A stretch of 64,000 bases of DNA. It comes from an uncultured Halomonas sp. (GTDB lineage Bacteria > Pseudomonadota > Gammaproteobacteria > Pseudomonadales > Halomonadaceae). The DNA is taken from positions 1-64,000 of the forward strand of contig NZ_CANLFS010000006.1 of assembly GCF_947490095.1 (NCBI RefSeq), given 5' to 3'. The position numbers and the translations under genes were made by a program. How positions within the stretch are numbered: position 1 is the stretch's first letter; each line of letters opens with the position of its first letter. Positions 47,401 to 55,158 of this stretch are shown here, in pieces. Below the pieces are notes generated by a model. It did no database searches, was not told the origin of the DNA, and saw only the letters and a program-made list of their open reading frames with translations.

Positions 47401-48438
47401 GCAGGCCGGGCAGCCCCAGGTGCGGACGGAAAGCGGCATCGATTCCAACTTGTGGCCGCAATGGAAGCAGGTCTTGCTGCTCGGGTACCAGGCATCGAGC
47501 TTGACCAGATGCTTGCCGGCGCGTTCGGCCTTGTAGGCGAGTTTCTGCATCAACCCGCCCCAGGCGGCGTCGGCAATGTGTTTCGCCAGCCGCTTGTTCT
47601 TGAGCAGGTTGACGATGCGCAGGGTCTCGACGATCACCGCTTGGTTGTCGTCAATGAGCCGTCGAGACAGTTGGTGCTGAAAGTCGGCGCGAGCATTCGC
47701 CAGCCGCTCGTGAGCCTTGGCCACCCGCAGCCGGGCTTTTGCCCGCCGCCGGCTGCCTTTCTGGCAGCGCGACAGCGCCTTCTGCTTGTGCCGCAGGTTG
47801 GCCGCGACCTGGAGTAGAAGGCGGGGATTGGGCAGCTTGCGCCCGCTGGAGTCGATAACGAGATGAGTCAGGCCGGCATCGAGGCCGGTGATGCTGTTCG
47901 CGTCCAGATCACGGATTGGGGTCGGCGCCTCCTTGCCGGTTTCCACCAGAATCGCAGCGAAGTATTTGCCGGTAGTAGTACGGGTGAGAGTGATGCTTTT
48001 CAGGGTGCCATCGATGGGCCGATGGAGTCGGGCCTTGATCCAGCCGATCTTGGGCACCTTGATCGCGTCCTCGCCGACCTGGGTGCCGACGCAGTGGTAG
48101 CTGGATTGCTTGCCGTGCTTGCGCTTGAAGCGGGGATAGCGCGCCTTGAGCGTCGGATTAAAGAAGTTCTGGAAGGCGCGATCGAGGTTAATGCACGCCT
48201 GCTGGAGCGCCATGGAATCGGCCTCGCGCAGCCAGCCGTACTTGCGCGATTTCTTGGCCACCGGCAGCAGCTTTTTCATGTCGTGCTTGGCGTTCAGCGA
48301 CTGGCCATGGACACGATAGCGATGAGACAGGATATGCAGCGCCTTGTTGTACACGAACCGCACCGCCCCGAACTGACGATGGAGAAAATCGACCTGCTCG
48401 GCAGTGGGGTAAATGCGTACCTTGGTGGCCTGGCGCAT
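47278..48438 (-). CDS. tnpB: TnpB RNA-guided nuclease
   Basis: A 386-residue, apparently intact TnpB. RuvC residues Asp187 (GLDAGL), Glu271 (IVETLR) and Asp354 (DRDINAARN) are all present; zinc-finger cysteines are 324, 327, 343 and 346 (CFHCGHKL ... CPACG). The N-terminal MRQATKVRIYPTAEQVDFLHRQFG is typical. The ATG at 48438 is chosen by family alignment. TnpB proteins use a right-end-derived RNA to cut the empty donor site and so keep the element. Confidence 0.92.
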   Translation of the reverse strand: MRQATKVRIYPTAEQVDFLHRQFGAVRFVYNKALHILSHRYRVHGQSLNAKHDMKKLLPVAKKSRKYGWLREADSMALQQACINLDRAFQNFFNPTLKARYPRFKRKHGKQSSYHCVGTQVGEDAIKVPKIGWIKARLHRPIDGTLKSITLTRTTTGKYFAAILVETGKEAPTPIRDLDANSITGLDAGLTHLVIDSSGRKLPNPRLLLQVAANLRHKQKALSRCQKGSRRRAKARLRVAKAHERLANARADFQHQLSRRLIDDNQAVIVETLRIVNLLKNKRLAKHIADAAWGGLMQKLAYKAERAGKHLVKLDAWYPSSKTCFHCGHKLESMPLSVRTWGCPACGTQGIDRDINAARNIRHQGIIALKAAGLSVSAHGGCVSPA

Positions 48439-49461
48439 CGTTTGTCTCGACCGCACATGACTGTATGTACAACCACTATAGAAGGCGGGCATCAGCCCCG
48501 CAACCCAGCAGCGCTATCGCGCTGCCCGCTTTCCTCCCCGCCCGAGTGGGCGAGGGTTCTCGCGATTTTTTTGCTGATATGCGACGACAGCCAGAAACCC
48601 TACCGGTGGTATTTCGACCGAGACTTCCACTGCAGCCTGCCTGCCCTCGATATTTCCAGTGCCCTCACCCTGGTGTTGGCCGAGGAATACCTGAAGGGCC
48701 TGCTGCCCCCGGTGGTAGTCGGCCAGCTCACTCCACAATTTCGCGACGCCCACCAACTGCTGGATAATCTGGAGCAGAACGGACTGAGCCAGTGGGCACG
48801 ACGGGTTCGCGCCATTCCCAACGGCAAGGCATTGATTCCAGCACCGCTCAGCGCGGAGACATGGCAGACAGTGTCCGAGGCACTGCTCGGCCAGCGGGCC
48901 ATCGATGTCACCTATTTATCGCGCAGTGCCGAAGAAGTGAAACAATTTACCCTGCATCCTCAGGGTCTGGTCAGCCGACACAGCGTGACCTACCTGACGG
49001 CCACCGTGAACGACTACAAGGACGTCCGCCAGTTCGCCCTGCACCGCATCGAAAAAGCGCGCCTCAGCGCTGCCCGCTGGCATGACGCCGGTGACTTCGA
49101 CCTGGATGACTATATCGCGGGGGGCGCCTTCGACTATTTAGAGAGCAAGACACCCGTGACTCTGGTGGTCAATGTCACCCCCCAGGTGGCGTGGCTACTC
49201 AACGAGACGCCACTGGCCGAGAGGCAACAACTCACACCACTTATCGACAGCGACTGGCAACGCCTGAAAGCCAGGGTACCCAATGACCAGCAGACCCTGT
49301 GGTGGCTGGTGGGGATGGGAGCCAATGTCGAAGTACTCGAACCGAAGCACTGGCGGGAAGAAATACTAAAAACGGCCCGAACCATCGTCGCACGTTACAG
49401 CGAAGCATCATAACAGTAGCGATTTTCGGTATTAATCAAGCAGAATCACACGTTTTATTCT

Positions 49462-50061
49462 TCAACTATCCTTATCACCAGTGCAGCTTACTCTATTCCA
49501 GTATGAAGCAATATGTGGAACAGCCTCCGCCATATGCTCAAACCGATGACTCCCTCCTTCAAACACCACGTAAGAAACATCATCCCCCACAGTTTTCAAT
49601 GTTTCTTTATAGTCAAACAACTCATCATCCTTATCAAAAATAAACAGTCCGTCACGCTTCATTGACTCAGAATATACCGAATCAATATGAGACTCTGCAA
49701 GATTGATGATCCGTCCTGAAAAATCAATCTCGCCGCTTCTGTCAAGATGTCTCGCCAATGACTTTCTTGGCGTACAGGCAGGGTTAATCGCCACCCAAGG
49801 GACTCCAAGAGTTTCACCAACGTGAGATGCTGTCCAGGCCCCCATGGAGGTTCCGATTATCAGATCAACATGGTTTCTCATGGCAAAAGCGACCATTTTC
49901 TTGACCGGATCTTCATTGCAATAATCAATGGAATCTCCCAGCACTTTCACCGGAAGATCGAAGTCACAAAAGTGCTTTGGTAGTTCATCACTCAGAATTT
50001 TTATCTTCCCTTTCGAGGGGTCAAAATGAGAACCAAAACCATGAACATAGAGAACATTCAT
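49462..50061 (-). CDS. YqiA/UPF0227-type alpha/beta hydrolase
   Basis: A 199-residue esterase-like protein: the start MNVLYVHGFGSHFDPSKGK, nucleophile elbow GTSMGAWTA (Ser near 92), an Asp region DKDDELFDY and C-terminal His in GGSHRFEHM. It resembles small YqiA/YcfP hydrolases. Its base composition is much more AT-rich than most of the window, which suggests acquisition together with the adjoining sequence. Substrate unknown. Confidence 0.8.
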   Translation of the reverse strand: MNVLYVHGFGSHFDPSKGKIKILSDELPKHFCDFDLPVKVLGDSIDYCNEDPVKKMVAFAMRNHVDLIIGTSMGAWTASHVGETLGVPWVAINPACTPRKSLARHLDRSGEIDFSGRIINLAESHIDSVYSESMKRDGLFIFDKDDELFDYKETLKTVGDDVSYVVFEGGSHRFEHMAEAVPHIASYWNRVSCTGDKDS

Positions 50062-50487
50062 ATCACAACCTCTTCACTATGCCCCATCAAAAATCATCGC
50101 ATGAAAAGCAAGTTATCGTTTCATTAATTCGGCAATCAAATAATCATGATGCGACGCATCCGATTGATGGGGGCCTTCAAGTATTTCGCGACCCACTGCG
50201 AAAACTTCTGATGCTTCCGCAGATGTGGCAGCGCCTTCCGTTTCAGTTGAACTCTACGACGCATGAGGGCCTGGGCTTTTATCACCGCCAGCATCGGGCG
50301 ATGCGTTACGCGCAGATTGGTCATTGAAAGACGCGTCGAGCGCTCACCAAAGTGGTGACCGGCTCTCAGTATCACTTCAAGCGTATTGCGGGCCTGGAGG
50401 GGTCTGCGTATCTCAACACTTCTCGATCACGGACCGTAAAGAAGCAGAAGCCGCTAGACGAAGGCAACATACGTCCGAAATGGAGGC
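50062..50487. other. Gene-poor stretch, unassigned
   Basis: No recognisable gene. A minus-strand frame (50136-50375) would give a basic 79-residue protein ending KYLKAPINRMRRIMII, and a plus frame covers the same bases; neither has a ribosome site or known motif. Base composition is mixed. It may be the remains of a mobile or horizontally acquired segment. Confidence 0.5.
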
Positions 50488-50591
50488 GGCCCCGACAGCC
50501 ACATCCCGGCACACGCGTCTACCACTACCGTTGCTCCCTTCCGGGCCTGGCGGGGTTTGCGGTTTAGCGTTGCGGGAGGACCGACGGGGCC
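50488..50591 (-). ncRNA. ffs: 4.5S RNA of the signal recognition particle
   Basis: On the minus strand the ends pair (GGCCCCG ... CGGGGCC). The conserved domain IV tetraloop region AGGCCCGGAAGGGAGCAAC is present, with CAAACCCCGCC on the other arm, and CTCCCGCAACGCTAAACC and GCGTGTGCCGGGATGT match the bacterial small SRP RNA. About 104 nt, close to E. coli (114). It pairs with Ffh to target membrane proteins. Exact ends are inferred from pairing. Confidence 0.93.
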
Positions 50592-50668
50592 ACCACAGCA
50601 CGGCATCACGATGATGCCAACTCGACGTGATTGACGTTATCGATCAACGTCTTGCCGAGAGAGTGCGC

Positions 50669-50697
50669 ACTATAACAGCGCCTCGGGATGCAGGCAA
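50669..50697 (-). promoter_or_regulatory. Sigma-70 promoter for ffs
   Basis: TTGCCT (50697-50692), 17-bp spacer, TATAGT (50674-50669). Transcription would start near 50662, giving about a 70-nt leader with a hairpin GGCATCA-TCG-TGATGCC (50618-50602) before the mature 5' end, which would need removal by processing. Confidence 0.6.
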
Positions 50698-50840
50698 GGG
50701 CTCACGAACGCTACGCTATGGGATGTAGACCCGCATCGCGTGCTGTAGCATGCAGGGCACCCCTCTCTTCTGCCTTCCTTGTCACGGCCTGGAACGGCCT
50801 GGAGAGGAACGTGACCATCGCGAATAACAGGAGGCGCCCC

Positions 50841-52064
50841 ATGAAGAAGGATCCGAACAAGGGCCACATCGCCCTGCTGGGCTGGAGCCTGAACGCCATC
50901 GAAGCCGCCGAGAGCTTCGACCGACGCTACGTTGTGGTGGCGCCCGACTGGGCGGAGGAGTATTGCCTGCAGCATGACATTCCCTACGTCCCCTGGAACT
51001 TCGAACGCCTGAACGACCGTTCCATGGAGATCGCCGAGACCCTCAAGGAGATGGGCGTCAACGTGGCCATCCCGCTGTTCGAGGAGACCGTGGAATGGGC
51101 CGGTGCCATCAACTCGGTGCTGCTCGATAACCCGCGGCTCTACGGGCAGTCGCTGCTGCTGCGCGACAAGGCGCTGATGAAGCGTCGCGCCCAGCTTGGC
51201 GGCATCCGCGTGGGCATCTTCGAAGAGGCCCACGACAAGGAAGACGTCATCCGCTTCCTCAAGCGGGTCAACCAGACCCTGCTCAAGCTCGATGGCGACC
51301 CCAATGACCCCATCCACCTCAAGGCCTTCGACAAGGCCGGCTGCCTGGGGCACCGGGTGATCCGCACCCCCGACGAGGTCGATACCATTCCCGAGGAGGA
51401 GTTCCCGGTGCTGATGGAGTCGCACCTGGACGGCTGGGAGTTCGCGGTCGAGGCCTGGATCCACGACGGCAAGATCGTCTTCCTCAACATCTCCGAGTAC
51501 GTGACCCTGGGCTATTCGGTGTTCGTGCCGGCCTCCCCGGAGCTGGAACGGTATCGCCCGCAGATCACCGCCCAGATCGAGAAGCTGATCAAGGCCTTCG
51601 ATATCGAGTTCGGCCTGATCCACCCCGAGTACTTCGTCACCAACGACGGCGAAATGTACTTCGGCGAAGTGGCCTATCGGCCGCCGGGCTTCAAGGTCTT
51701 CGAGCTGCTCGAGCGGGTCTATGGCTTCAACGCCTACCAGGCCTCGATGCTGGTGTTCGACCCCATGAGCACGCCGGAAGAGGTCGCCGAGTTCTTCCCC
51801 AGGGAGGTCGAGGACGCCGATGGCTACGCCGGCTGCTTCGGGGTATACCCACGGCGCCGAGTCGTCAGCAAGCTGGAGATCCCCGAAGAGGTCGAAGACG
51901 ACCCCTACTTCGAGTCCCACGAGCTGACGGCACCGCTGGAGGAAACGGTCACCAAGCGCACCGCCTTCGGCACGCACTGGGGCCTGGTCTACTTCAAGGG
52001 CGATGAGGCGGCACGCATGAAGGAGCTGCTCAAACAGCTGGAAGAGACCGACTTCTATGTCTAA
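50841..52064 (+). CDS. ATP-grasp ligase-like protein
   Basis: A 407-residue protein. The N-terminal Rossmann-like part (HIALLGWSLNAIEAAESFDRR) is followed by an ATP-grasp fold: LLLRDKALMKRRAQLGGI, PVLMESHLDGWEFAVEAWI and the Mg/ATP site IEFGLIHPEYFVTNDGEMYF-GEVAYRPPG (Glu276, Arg280). ATP-grasp enzymes join a carboxylate to an amine through an acyl phosphate. AGGAGG lies 6 nt before the ATG. The next gene encodes a papain-like protein. Substrates unknown. A 16-bp tandem repeat starts at its last codons. Confidence 0.82.
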   Translation: MKKDPNKGHIALLGWSLNAIEAAESFDRRYVVVAPDWAEEYCLQHDIPYVPWNFERLNDRSMEIAETLKEMGVNVAIPLFEETVEWAGAINSVLLDNPRLYGQSLLLRDKALMKRRAQLGGIRVGIFEEAHDKEDVIRFLKRVNQTLLKLDGDPNDPIHLKAFDKAGCLGHRVIRTPDEVDTIPEEEFPVLMESHLDGWEFAVEAWIHDGKIVFLNISEYVTLGYSVFVPASPELERYRPQITAQIEKLIKAFDIEFGLIHPEYFVTNDGEMYFGEVAYRPPGFKVFELLERVYGFNAYQASMLVFDPMSTPEEVAEFFPREVEDADGYAGCFGVYPRRRVVSKLEIPEEVEDDPYFESHELTAPLEETVTKRTAFGTHWGLVYFKGDEAARMKELLKQLEETDFYV

Positions 52065-52152
52065 GCCCAAACATGTCTAAGCCCAAACATGTCTAAGCCC
52101 AAACATGTCTAAGCCCAAACATGTCTAAGCCAAAACATGCCTAAGCCAAAAG
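52057..52152. repeat. 16-bp tandem repeat, six units
   Basis: Four perfect ATGTCTAAGCCCAAAC units (52057-52120), then two variants. The first unit includes the ATP-grasp stop (TATGTCTAA), so each copy brings another TAA. 16 bp is not a multiple of three, so all frames meet stops. Degenerate copies trail to about 52176. Not CRISPR: there are no spacers. Confidence 0.95.
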
Positions 52153-52261
52153 CAAGCCAAGGGATGTCTGAGCCAAGATATTCAGCGAGGCATTAGCTTG
52201 ATTTCTTCGCCCGATCTAGGCGTCATGGGTAGCCATGACGGCCTGACGACAAGGAGTCAGC

Positions 52262-54310
52262 GTGACAACGCATGACGACACTCAAGCGGGTGGCGCCACG
52301 CCACCCGACGATACCAAGCTTCGCCTCTTGCTGGAGAAGCTCGATGCGGCAATCTCCCTGTTCGAAGAGGCGCAAGACTTCGCCAAACCCGGCAAGCTCC
52401 CCCGAGTGCTGGATACCGCTCGCCGCGTGCTGCTTCAGGAGGGCGGTGCCGCCGCCGTCGAAGCCCGCATCCAGAGGCTTGAGCGGGCCGGCATCTTCGC
52501 CGGCTCCGACTGGGAGACGCCTCAGTATCTGGTGCCCTCCCTTACCACCCACGCGCTGAAGAGTGCCGACCCCAACATCGTGGTGATCGAGGCACTCAGC
52601 GAACTGCGCCTGCTGGCGGTCGCCAAGGAGGAATACCTCCACACCGCGATTTCCGCCGAGCAGGCCCACCACTATCTGACCCAGGCGATGGCCATCAACC
52701 TCTGGCTGTTGTTCGGCGCGCCCAGCGAAGCCGAGCGCGAGACCCAGGGGCGGCTCGCCCAGGTGCCCCGCCATCTGTTTCGGCATCTTGCCGAGCGCAT
52801 CGGCTATGAACATATTATCGACCGCCTGATCGAGGAGATCTGGCGCATCCTCGAGCAGCGCCCGATCCAGGTCGAACCGGTCAAGCGGATGATCACCCAG
52901 ATTGCCATCTGCCAGGCCGACCCCTCGATCGATCTGGGCGCCAGCGGACAGGGGGCCGACCGCCTGGTCAGCTCGCTGTTCGGGCCCACTCGTGCCTGCC
53001 GCGAGGACCCCGGCCTGGAGGTCTACCGCGAACGCCTGTCCCGCATGGACGCCACCGCCCTGCAGGGCGAAGCCACGGGGTTTGCCCGTGCCATGCACGA
53101 TACCGGCCTGGTCTCCCCCTATCACCCGGTGCTGCTGCGCCACCTTCTGGAACACAACGACCACCTGCTGTCGGAGGCGTTGGGGCTCTCCTCCACCGGA
53201 CGCGACTGCCTGCTCTGCTACCGCGAGCTGGTCACGGCGCTGATTCGCGGCGGCGTACACTCGGCCACGCCCCAGGCCGCCTATGGCCTGGCCCTGATGC
53301 TCGAGCGCGGCATCCTCTACCAGCCCCCGGTCGCGCCGGCCATGTGGCGCCAGCTGGGCCTGACGCTCTCCGAGTGGTCCCAGGCGAGGCTGAACCTGGC
53401 CTTCGGCGAAGCCGTCTCGCCGCGGGCACGACTGCTCGAGGGCGTCCTGTGCATGCTCGGCCAGCCGCTGGGCGTGGGCCAGGGCAACAACCCGACCTGC
53501 CAATCCGCCCGGGCGCTCTCCATGTGGGCCTACAACGACCCCGACTACCTGCTGCAGATGGTGGTCTGGGCGGCCCGGGACGACGAAATCATCATTCACT
53601 TCGAAGGCATGCCCCTGTCCTCCATGGCCAGCCTCTCGGGTGTGGCCCAGACGCTACCCATGGATCTCGACCCGGTATCCTTGATCGTGGTGCCTCACCT
53701 GGACCGCATCTATGGCGAGATGGGGCGCCGCTGCATCGGCCGCGAGGGTGACCCGCACCGCTGGGTCAACCCCGAATTCCATGGCTGGTGGTCGGGGCGC
53801 GGCTTTCGCATCAACGTCGACGTGGCCACGGGGCAGCTGGATGAACTGGACACCTTCCTGCGCCACTTCTATGCCAGCTATCACCCCTACTACAACGGCA
53901 GTCAGCCGCTTATTCATCCGCAACCGGCGGGCATTGCGGTCACCGATAGCGCCGCGCGCTTTATCGGCTGGCACGCGATCACCATGCTCAGGGTCAACCT
54001 CGATCCCTCTGACGTGATGCGGGTTTACTTCTTCAACCCCAACAACGACAGCGGCCAGGACTGGGGGGATGGCATCAAGGTCAGCACCTCCGACCACGGC
54101 GAGCGCTTCGGCGAGTCGTCTCTGCCCTTCGAGCAGTTCGCGTCGAGGCTGTATATCTTCCACTACGACCCCCTGGAGCGCGGCGAGCTGGCCGAGATCA
54201 GCCAGGCCGAGCTCGACCGCGTCGCCGACTATATCTACCGGAGCTGGGGGGCCGACCGCATCCCGCCCACCGACCTGCAGGCCGCCGAGGGGCCTGACGA
54301 AGCGCCTTGA
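52262..54310 (+). CDS. Large protein with papain-like Cys/His/Asn motifs, unknown
   Basis: 682 residues, no signal peptide. The N-terminal 400 residues look all-helical (for example RLLLEKLDAAISLFEEAQDF). The C-terminal third contains GQGNNPTCQSARALSMWA (Gln407, Cys413), IGWHAITMLRV (His571) and VYFFNPNNDSGQDWG (Asn592/594), in the order and spacing of papain/transglutaminase-fold cysteine enzymes. I do not know a named family. Start GTG at 52262 with AAGGAG 5 nt upstream. Paired with the ATP-grasp gene, it could cleave or transfer the bond that ligase makes. Confidence 0.75.
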   Translation: MTTHDDTQAGGATPPDDTKLRLLLEKLDAAISLFEEAQDFAKPGKLPRVLDTARRVLLQEGGAAAVEARIQRLERAGIFAGSDWETPQYLVPSLTTHALKSADPNIVVIEALSELRLLAVAKEEYLHTAISAEQAHHYLTQAMAINLWLLFGAPSEAERETQGRLAQVPRHLFRHLAERIGYEHIIDRLIEEIWRILEQRPIQVEPVKRMITQIAICQADPSIDLGASGQGADRLVSSLFGPTRACREDPGLEVYRERLSRMDATALQGEATGFARAMHDTGLVSPYHPVLLRHLLEHNDHLLSEALGLSSTGRDCLLCYRELVTALIRGGVHSATPQAAYGLALMLERGILYQPPVAPAMWRQLGLTLSEWSQARLNLAFGEAVSPRARLLEGVLCMLGQPLGVGQGNNPTCQSARALSMWAYNDPDYLLQMVVWAARDDEIIIHFEGMPLSSMASLSGVAQTLPMDLDPVSLIVVPHLDRIYGEMGRRCIGREGDPHRWVNPEFHGWWSGRGFRINVDVATGQLDELDTFLRHFYASYHPYYNGSQPLIHPQPAGIAVTDSAARFIGWHAITMLRVNLDPSDVMRVYFFNPNNDSGQDWGDGIKVSTSDHGERFGESSLPFEQFASRLYIFHYDPLERGELAEISQAELDRVADYIYRSWGADRIPPTDLQAAEGPDEAP

Positions 54311-54377
54311 TCCCGACACACCAACGAAGGCCTCTGGGTGGCTATAATGGCGATCTCTTCCCCGGACCGGAGCCCCC

Positions 54378-55151
54378 ATGCCTCGCCTCGATATGCTGCT
54401 CGTCACCCAGGGCCTGGCCCGTTCACGTACCCGCGCCCAGCGACTGATTCGCCATGGCCGGGTACGCCTGGCCGACTCCGGTCAAGTGCTCGCCAAGCCC
54501 GGCGAAAAGCTGCCGGATAGCACGCAGCTGACGGTGGAGGCGGACCCCGAGGAGCGCTATGTATCCCGCGCCGGCCTCAAGCTCGAGGCACTCATCGACA
54601 CGCTCGGGCTCGCGCTCGCCGACCGGCTGGTGCTGGACGTGGGCCAGTCGACCGGTGGCTTCACCGACTGCGCCCTATCCCAAGGGGCACGCCATGTGAT
54701 CGGCGTGGAAGTGGGCCATGACCAGCTCGACCCCAGCCTGCGCGACGACCCTCGGATCACCTGCCTGGAGGGTCTTAATGCCCGCGCCATGGCCTCGGAT
54801 GCGCGACTGAGGAAAGCCATCACCGACCGCCAGGCCTCGGGGCCCGACCTCGCGGTGATGGATGTCTCCTTCATCTCCCAGACACTGATCCTGCCCCAGG
54901 TCGCCGCCCTGCTGCCGGCCGGGGGCGAGCTTGCCAGCCTGGTCAAGCCACAGTTCGAGGTGGGCCCGGGGGGCGTCAACGCTCGCGGCCTGGTCGCCGA
55001 CCCGACCCGCTACGCCGAGGTGGAGCAACGCATTCGCGCCTGCTGCGCACCGCTCGGCCTCGAGATACGCCACTGGCAGGAGAGCCCCTTGCTCGGCGGC
55101 GACGGCAACCGCGAGTTCCTGCTGCATGCCGTGCGCCTGCCGACGCCCTGA
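54378..55151 (+). CDS. tlyA: TlyA-family rRNA 2'-O-methyltransferase
   Basis: 257 residues: an N-terminal S4 RNA-binding domain (RLDMLLVTQGLARSRTRAQRLIRHGRVRL), then an FtsJ-type methyltransferase fold with the SAM motif LVLDVGQSTGGFTDCALSQGA, Lys in YVSRAGLKLE and VMDVSFIS. Relatives methylate cytidines in 16S/23S rRNA; the family was long called hemolysin A. Plus strand, 67 bp after the papain-like gene. Confidence 0.9.
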   Translation: MPRLDMLLVTQGLARSRTRAQRLIRHGRVRLADSGQVLAKPGEKLPDSTQLTVEADPEERYVSRAGLKLEALIDTLGLALADRLVLDVGQSTGGFTDCALSQGARHVIGVEVGHDQLDPSLRDDPRITCLEGLNARAMASDARLRKAITDRQASGPDLAVMDVSFISQTLILPQVAALLPAGGELASLVKPQFEVGPGGVNARGLVADPTRYAEVEQRIRACCAPLGLEIRHWQESPLLGGDGNREFLLHAVRLPTP

Positions 55152-55158
55152 AGGCGCC

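Larger units (their letters stand above)
47207..48567. mobile_element. TnpB-only insertion sequence (IS200/IS605 superfamily, IS1341 type)
   Basis: The boundaries are inferred from the interrupted WYL gene. The right-end side reads TGACTGCTCCCCGCCCTAAGCGC on the plus strand, split here as TGACTGCTCCCC then GCCCTAAGCGC; the other end holds CTCCCCGCCC-GA-GTGGGCGAGGG, a short imperfect hairpin. Both ends share CTCCCCGCCC. There is no TnpA transposase gene, so mobility would need help in trans. Confidence 0.75.
47156..49413 (+). pseudogene. WYL-domain regulator gene split by a TnpB element
   Basis: The 5' piece starts at ATG 47156 (AAGGAA 5 nt upstream) and encodes MSEIRDTLFRYLAMLQ, then enters the insertion. 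The 3' piece resumes at about 48568 (LLICDDSQKPYRWYFD) and runs in frame to 49413, giving the WYL domain (ALLGQRAIDVTYLSRS, FTLHPQGLVSRHSVTYLTAT) and the WCX tail (LWWLVGMGANVEVLEP). About 40 codons of the DNA-binding helix-turn-helix expected between them are missing, so insertion came with, or was followed by, a deletion. The regulator is inactivated. Confidence 0.8.

Noticed and set aside
47863..49413. Single 516-residue plus-strand protein
   Set aside because: The first 230 codons are antisense to tnpB; only the part after about 48568 is real (WYL remnant).
50136..50375. 79-residue basic protein upstream of ffs
   Set aside because: No ribosome site, no recognisable motif, and an equally long plus-strand frame covers the same bases.
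52057..52152. CRISPR array
   Set aside because: Units are directly adjacent with no spacers and there are no cas genes in the window.
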